64,000 nucleotides of DNA from Actinomycetospora straminea (GTDB lineage: Bacteria; Actinomycetota; Actinomycetes; Mycobacteriales; Pseudonocardiaceae). A model generated the notes under the pieces. That model had not been told where the DNA came from. It searched no databases and saw only the letters and a list, made by a program, of their open reading frames with translations. Positions within the stretch are counted from its first letter, which is position 1, and each line of letters begins with the position of its first letter. Of this stretch, positions 61,034-64,000 are shown one piece after another. The translations under genes were made by a program, and so were the position numbers. Where the stretch lies: positions 124,001 through 188,000 of the forward strand of contig NZ_JAQZAN010000011.1 in NCBI RefSeq assembly GCF_028737255.1. The letters run 5' to 3'.

Positions 61034-62473
61034 CTACTCCGTGAAGGGGTCGTAGGTGATGCGGTCGATCCCCACGCCGTCGACGAGCAGCGCCGAGGCC
61101 GTCGCGCGGATCATGGTCGGTGAGCCGGCGAGCAGGACGTCGTGGCCCGACCAGTCGCCGCTGCGCAGCACGGCGTCGGGCAGCGTGCCCGGGAGCGTGT
61201 GCTCGGAGAGCGGGTCGTCCTCGCACACCGCGGCGACCGCGAGCCAGGGGTGCTCGGCCGCGAGGGCCTCGAGCCGGTCGAGCACCGTGAGGTCCTCGGG
61301 CACGCGGCCGCCGAGGAACACGGTGCAGGGGCGTGGGCGCGCCCAGCGGGCCATGTCCTCGCACAGCGCGAGCACCGGCGCGCCGCCCGTCCCGCCCGCG
61401 ACCATGAGCACCTCCCGGGTGCTGCGCGGGTCCAGCCCGAGCCGCCCGGCGGGCGGGCCGAGGCGCCACCGGTCGCCGGTCGCGGCGTGCGCGACCATCG
61501 CCCGGCTCACCCAGCCGCCCGCCACCGCGCGGACGTGGAACTCCAGCAGCCCGTCCGGTCGCGGCGCGGTGGCCGGCGAGAGCGGGCGCCACATCCGCGG
61601 GCGCTGCGGGATCTCGACGGTGAGGTACTGGCCCGCCCGGTGCGGCACCGGCCGGTCCGGGGCGACGTGGACGACCGCGAGGTCCCAGCTCAGCCGCCGG
61701 TGCCCGACGACGGTGCCCTCGGCGACCGCGGGCACCGCCGCCGCGCGGACCGCCTGCTCCATCGGGCCCGCGGCCAGCGAGAATGCGCGCACCCAGGCGT
61801 GCTCGCTCGCGTCGTCCCAGGTGCCGGCGAAGCGGCGCATCGCCCCGATCAGCGCGACCCCGAGTGCCTCGTACTGCTCGGCGCGCAGGCCGAGCGCGCG
61901 ATGCTCGCGCACGAGCGGCTCGACCATGGCGCGCAGCTCGCGGGGGCGGTCGACGGTGCTCATCGGCAGCACGAGCGAGCGCAGCAACCGGCGCGCCGGC
62001 TCGGTGACCCGCGTCGGGAAGAGCGTGCGCGCCTCGGGGGCGAGGCTGAACAGCAGCGCGGCGAACCAGTCGGCGAGCTCGTCGACCCGCGGCTCGACCT
62101 CGGTCCACGTCTGCCGGACCCGGCGGGCGGCGTGCGCCTCGGGGGTGGCCGGGGGGCGGGGCGCCGGCGCGGGTGTCCGTGCGGGTGCCGGCGTCGGGGC
62201 GGCCGTCGGTGCCGGGGCCGGCGTCCGAGCGACAGCCGGGGCCGGGGTCGGGTTCGCCGCCGCGGGCGCGTCGTCCGGGGCCGCGTGGCGTCCGGGGGCG
62301 ACGATCGGCGTCGTGGGCGGCGCAGGCACGGCACGGACCGGTGTGAGCCGCCGGACGGCACCCCGACCGGCACCCCGACCCGTCCCGCGACCCGGCGTGG
62401 GTCGCCGGTCCCGGCCGGCGGAGGTCGGGCCCGGGTCGGCCGGACCGCCCTCGGACAGCGGCTCCGCGGACAT
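61034..62473 (-). CDS. Globin-flavin reductase (flavohaemoglobin-like) with long Pro/Ala N-terminal extension
   Basis: This 479-aa protein has an unusual disordered N-terminus of about 110 residues rich in Pro and Ala. A globin domain follows (about 115-245: RVDELADWFAALLFSLAPEA, proximal His probably in VREHRALGLRAEQY), then a ferredoxin-reductase-like FAD domain (HRAGQYLTVEIP, about 290-301) and an NAD(P)-binding domain (VLMVAGGTGGAPVLAL near 385-400, FLGGRVPEDL). Flavohaemoglobins detoxify NO to nitrate. The usual FAD motif RxYS is changed here to RPLSPA, so cofactor binding may differ. The ATG at 62473 is preceded by GAGGAGG. It converges on hspR, with 4 bp between the stops. Confidence 0.9.
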   Translation of the reverse strand: MSAEPLSEGGPADPGPTSAGRDRRPTPGRGTGRGAGRGAVRRLTPVRAVPAPPTTPIVAPGRHAAPDDAPAAANPTPAPAVARTPAPAPTAAPTPAPARTPAPAPRPPATPEAHAARRVRQTWTEVEPRVDELADWFAALLFSLAPEARTLFPTRVTEPARRLLRSLVLPMSTVDRPRELRAMVEPLVREHRALGLRAEQYEALGVALIGAMRRFAGTWDDASEHAWVRAFSLAAGPMEQAVRAAAVPAVAEGTVVGHRRLSWDLAVVHVAPDRPVPHRAGQYLTVEIPQRPRMWRPLSPATAPRPDGLLEFHVRAVAGGWVSRAMVAHAATGDRWRLGPPAGRLGLDPRSTREVLMVAGGTGGAPVLALCEDMARWARPRPCTVFLGGRVPEDLTVLDRLEALAAEHPWLAVAAVCEDDPLSEHTLPGTLPDAVLRSGDWSGHDVLLAGSPTMIRATASALLVDGVGIDRITYDPFTE

Positions 62474-62793
62474 GGACGACGTGCCTCCTCGACCCCCCGG
62501 TGCGGGGACCCGTCCCCGCGTCGCGACCACTATGACAGCCCGTCATGTCTCGTCACGCAGGGTCCCCACGCGAACGGGTCGTCCGGCTCGCCACGTGCGC
62601 CGGACGGTGCGCGCGGGCACCGTGAGCAGCGACGACGCGCTCGACCGGTGCCGCTCGTCGTCGTTGCTGTGGGTGACCGGTCGGGCTCCTCCGGAGCGGG
62701 AAGAAACTCCGGTTCCCTAGAGTTGAGCCAGGTAGACTCAAGAACAAGGACGGCTTGGTGGGCCGCCCGTTCCCCAGCGCAGGAGGACACCCG
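62474..62793. other. 320-bp divergent region between the globin-reductase and clpB
   Basis: It contains promoters of both genes and one HAIR site (62723-62743). The AT-rich part near 62660-62720 is the likely clpB core promoter. No supported ORF is present. Confidence 0.5.
62723..62743. promoter_or_regulatory. HAIR element upstream of clpB
   Basis: GTTGAGC, seven bases, then ACTCAAG match the HAIR consensus at 12 of 14 positions. The right half is perfect. It ends 50 bp before the clpB ATG, consistent with repression by HspR. Confidence 0.88.
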
Positions 62794-64000
62794 ATGGACT
62801 TCACCCCCACCACCCGCACGCAGCAGGCGGTCTCGAACGCCGTCCGCGCGGCGACCGTCGACGGCCACCCCCAGGTCTCGCCGGCCCACCTCGCGGCCGC
62901 GCTGCTCGACCAGACCGACGGTCTGACCGAGCCGCTGCTGCGCGCGGTCGGGGCGGACCCGTCGGCCGTCCGCCAGGACGTCGGCAAGGTCCTCGCGGGC
63001 CTGCCGAGCGCGAGCGGCTCCAGCGTCGCCGCGCCGCAGTTCGACCGCGAGATGGCCCGCGTGCTCCAGCACGCCCAGCAGCTCGCCGCGGACATGGGCG
63101 ACGAGTACGTCTCCACCGAGCACCTGCTCGTCGGGCTCGCCGCGGCCGGCGGGCGCACCGCCGACGTGCTGACCCGCCACGGCGCGACGCCCGAGGCACT
63201 GAAGGACGCGTTCACCAAGGTGCGCGGCTCCGGGCGCGTGACGTCCGCCGACCCCGAGGGCACGTTCCAGGCCTTGGAGAAGTACGGCCAGGACCTCACC
63301 GAGCGCGCCCGCTCCGGCAGCCTCGACCCCGTGGTCGGCCGCGACGCCGAGATCCGCCGCGTCGTGCAGGTCCTGTCGCGGCGCACCAAGAACAACCCCG
63401 TGCTCATCGGCGAGCCCGGCGTCGGCAAGACCGCGATCGTCGAGGGCCTGGCCCAGCGCATCGTCGCCGGGGACGTTCCCGAGTCGCTGCGCGGCAAGCG
63501 CGTCGTGGCGCTCGACCTCGGCTCGATGGTCGCCGGCGCGAAGTACCGCGGCGAGTTCGAGGAGCGGCTCAAGGCCGTCCTGCAGGAGATCACCGACTCC
63601 GCGGGCCAGGTCATCACCTTCATCGACGAGCTGCACACCATCGTCGGGGCCGGCGCGACCGGCGAGTCCGCGATGGACGCCGGCAACATGATCAAGCCGA
63701 TGCTCGCCCGCGGTGAGCTGCGCATGGTCGGCGCGACCACGCTGGACGAGTACCGCGAGCACATCGAGCACGACCCGGCCCTCGAGCGCCGCTTCCAGCA
63801 GGTGCTGGTCGGCGAGCCGACGGTGGAGGACACCATCGGCATCCTGCGCGGGCTCAAGGAGCGCTACGAGGTGCACCACGGCGTGCGGATCACCGACGCC
63901 GCGCTGGTCGCCGCCGCCACGCTGTCCGACCGCTACATCACCGCGCGCTTCCTGCCCGACAAGGCCATCGACCTCGTCGACGAGGCCAGCTCGCGGCTGC
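62794..64000 (+). CDS. clpB: ClpB disaggregase (N-terminal part, continues beyond window)
   Basis: Only the first 402 codons are in the window. ClpB is a hexameric AAA+ machine that pulls apart protein aggregates together with DnaK. The N domain (residues 1 to about 145: [20 protein letters not shown] and [11 protein letters not shown]) is followed by the first AAA+ module with Walker [10 protein letters not shown] (about 204-212) and Walker B ITFIDELH (about 271-278), then [14 protein letters not shown] (about 329-342). The ATG at 62794 has AGGAGG 7 bases before it. The HAIR site upstream places it in the HspR regulon. The second AAA+ module lies outside. Confidence 0.97.
   Translation, partial: MDFTPTTRTQQAVSNAVRAATVDGHPQVSPAHLAAALLDQTDGLTEPLLRAVGADPSAVRQDVGKVLAGLPSASGSSVAAPQFDREMARVLQHAQQLAADMGDEYVSTEHLLVGLAAAGGRTADVLTRHGATPEALKDAFTKVRGSGRVTSADPEGTFQALEKYGQDLTERARSGSLDPVVGRDAEIRRVVQVLSRRTKNNPVLIGEPGVGKTAIVEGLAQRIVAGDVPESLRGKRVVALDLGSMVAGAKYRGEFEERLKAVLQEITDSAGQVITFIDELHTIVGAGATGESAMDAGNMIKPMLARGELRMVGATTLDEYREHIEHDPALERRFQQVLVGEPTVEDTIGILRGLKERYEVHHGVRITDAALVAAATLSDRYITARFLPDKAIDLVDEASSRL

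Overview
The window is about 64 kb of very GC-rich DNA with dense, short-spaced genes and many GTG starts. Several markers point to a high-GC actinobacterium: a mycothiol-dependent enzyme family, HspR with HAIR operators, GTP-dependent PEP carboxykinase, a RskA-type anti-sigma factor, a class F-type sortase, and gene neighbourhoods shared with mycobacteria (trmB next to a NYN protein, tRNA-Gly near dcd, an Rv0338c-like iron-sulfur reductase a few kb before dnaK). The order Pseudonocardiales is my best guess. This is inference from gene content; no rRNA or other taxonomic marker is present.

Layout. 1-6 kb: end of a maleylpyruvate-isomerase-fold gene, then an assimilatory nitrate/nitrite reductase operon on the minus strand (molybdopterin nitrate reductase, a small unknown protein, nirB, nirD). 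6-10.7 kb: a luciferase-like flavin enzyme, divergent pntA-pntB transhydrogenase, and an ankyrin protein. 10.7-18 kb: a small membrane protein, an unusual response-regulator/histidine-kinase-tail chimera, an alkaline-phosphatase-fold enzyme, cstA with its small ybdD-like partner, and pckG. 18-26 kb: a sirtuin, tldE-tldD, a calcium-motif protein, a pair of dynamin-like GTPases and a small membrane protein. 26-36 kb: trmB, a NYN nuclease, an amidohydrolase, an envelope-type locus on the minus strand (DUF4397 protein, sortase, ECF sigma factor, RskA-like anti-sigma), prpE, and small accessory genes. 36-46 kb: a lytic transglycosylase, an esterase, an ArsR/SRPBCC pair with clear twin operators, a GNAT enzyme, tRNA-Gly(CCC), a GT-B/epimerase-like short protein, a CHASE3-GAF-GGDEF diguanylate cyclase, dcd, and a membrane iron-sulfur reductase.

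46.8-55.4 kb is the most unusual part. It is a tightly overlapping plus-strand run of six genes resembling a minimal type IV secretion apparatus: a VirB2-like two-helix peptide, a PrgI/VirB3-like protein, a VirB4-like ATPase, a TrbL/VirB6-like polytopic protein, a VirB8-like protein, and a cell-wall hydrolase with SLT-like and NlpC/P60 domains. There is no relaxase, coupling ATPase or integrase in view. 55.4-64 kb: a TIGR01777-type epimerase, then the heat-shock locus dnaK-grpE-dnaJ-hspR, an opposing globin-reductase gene, and the start of clpB. HAIR-like HspR sites lie before dnaK (two) and clpB (one).

Superimposed on the genes is a set of dispersed palindromic elements. One family of about 43 bp carries the core TAGAAGC and has three copies. 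A second family of hairpins shares a conserved 13-bp flank abutting stop codons. A third palindrome family (GCAGCGAGGGCGTCC) occurs both between genes and, remarkably, in frame inside the TrbL-like gene. Central carbon functions (CstA pyruvate/peptide uptake, PEPCK, transhydrogenase, propionyl-CoA synthetase) are clustered but not in one operon.
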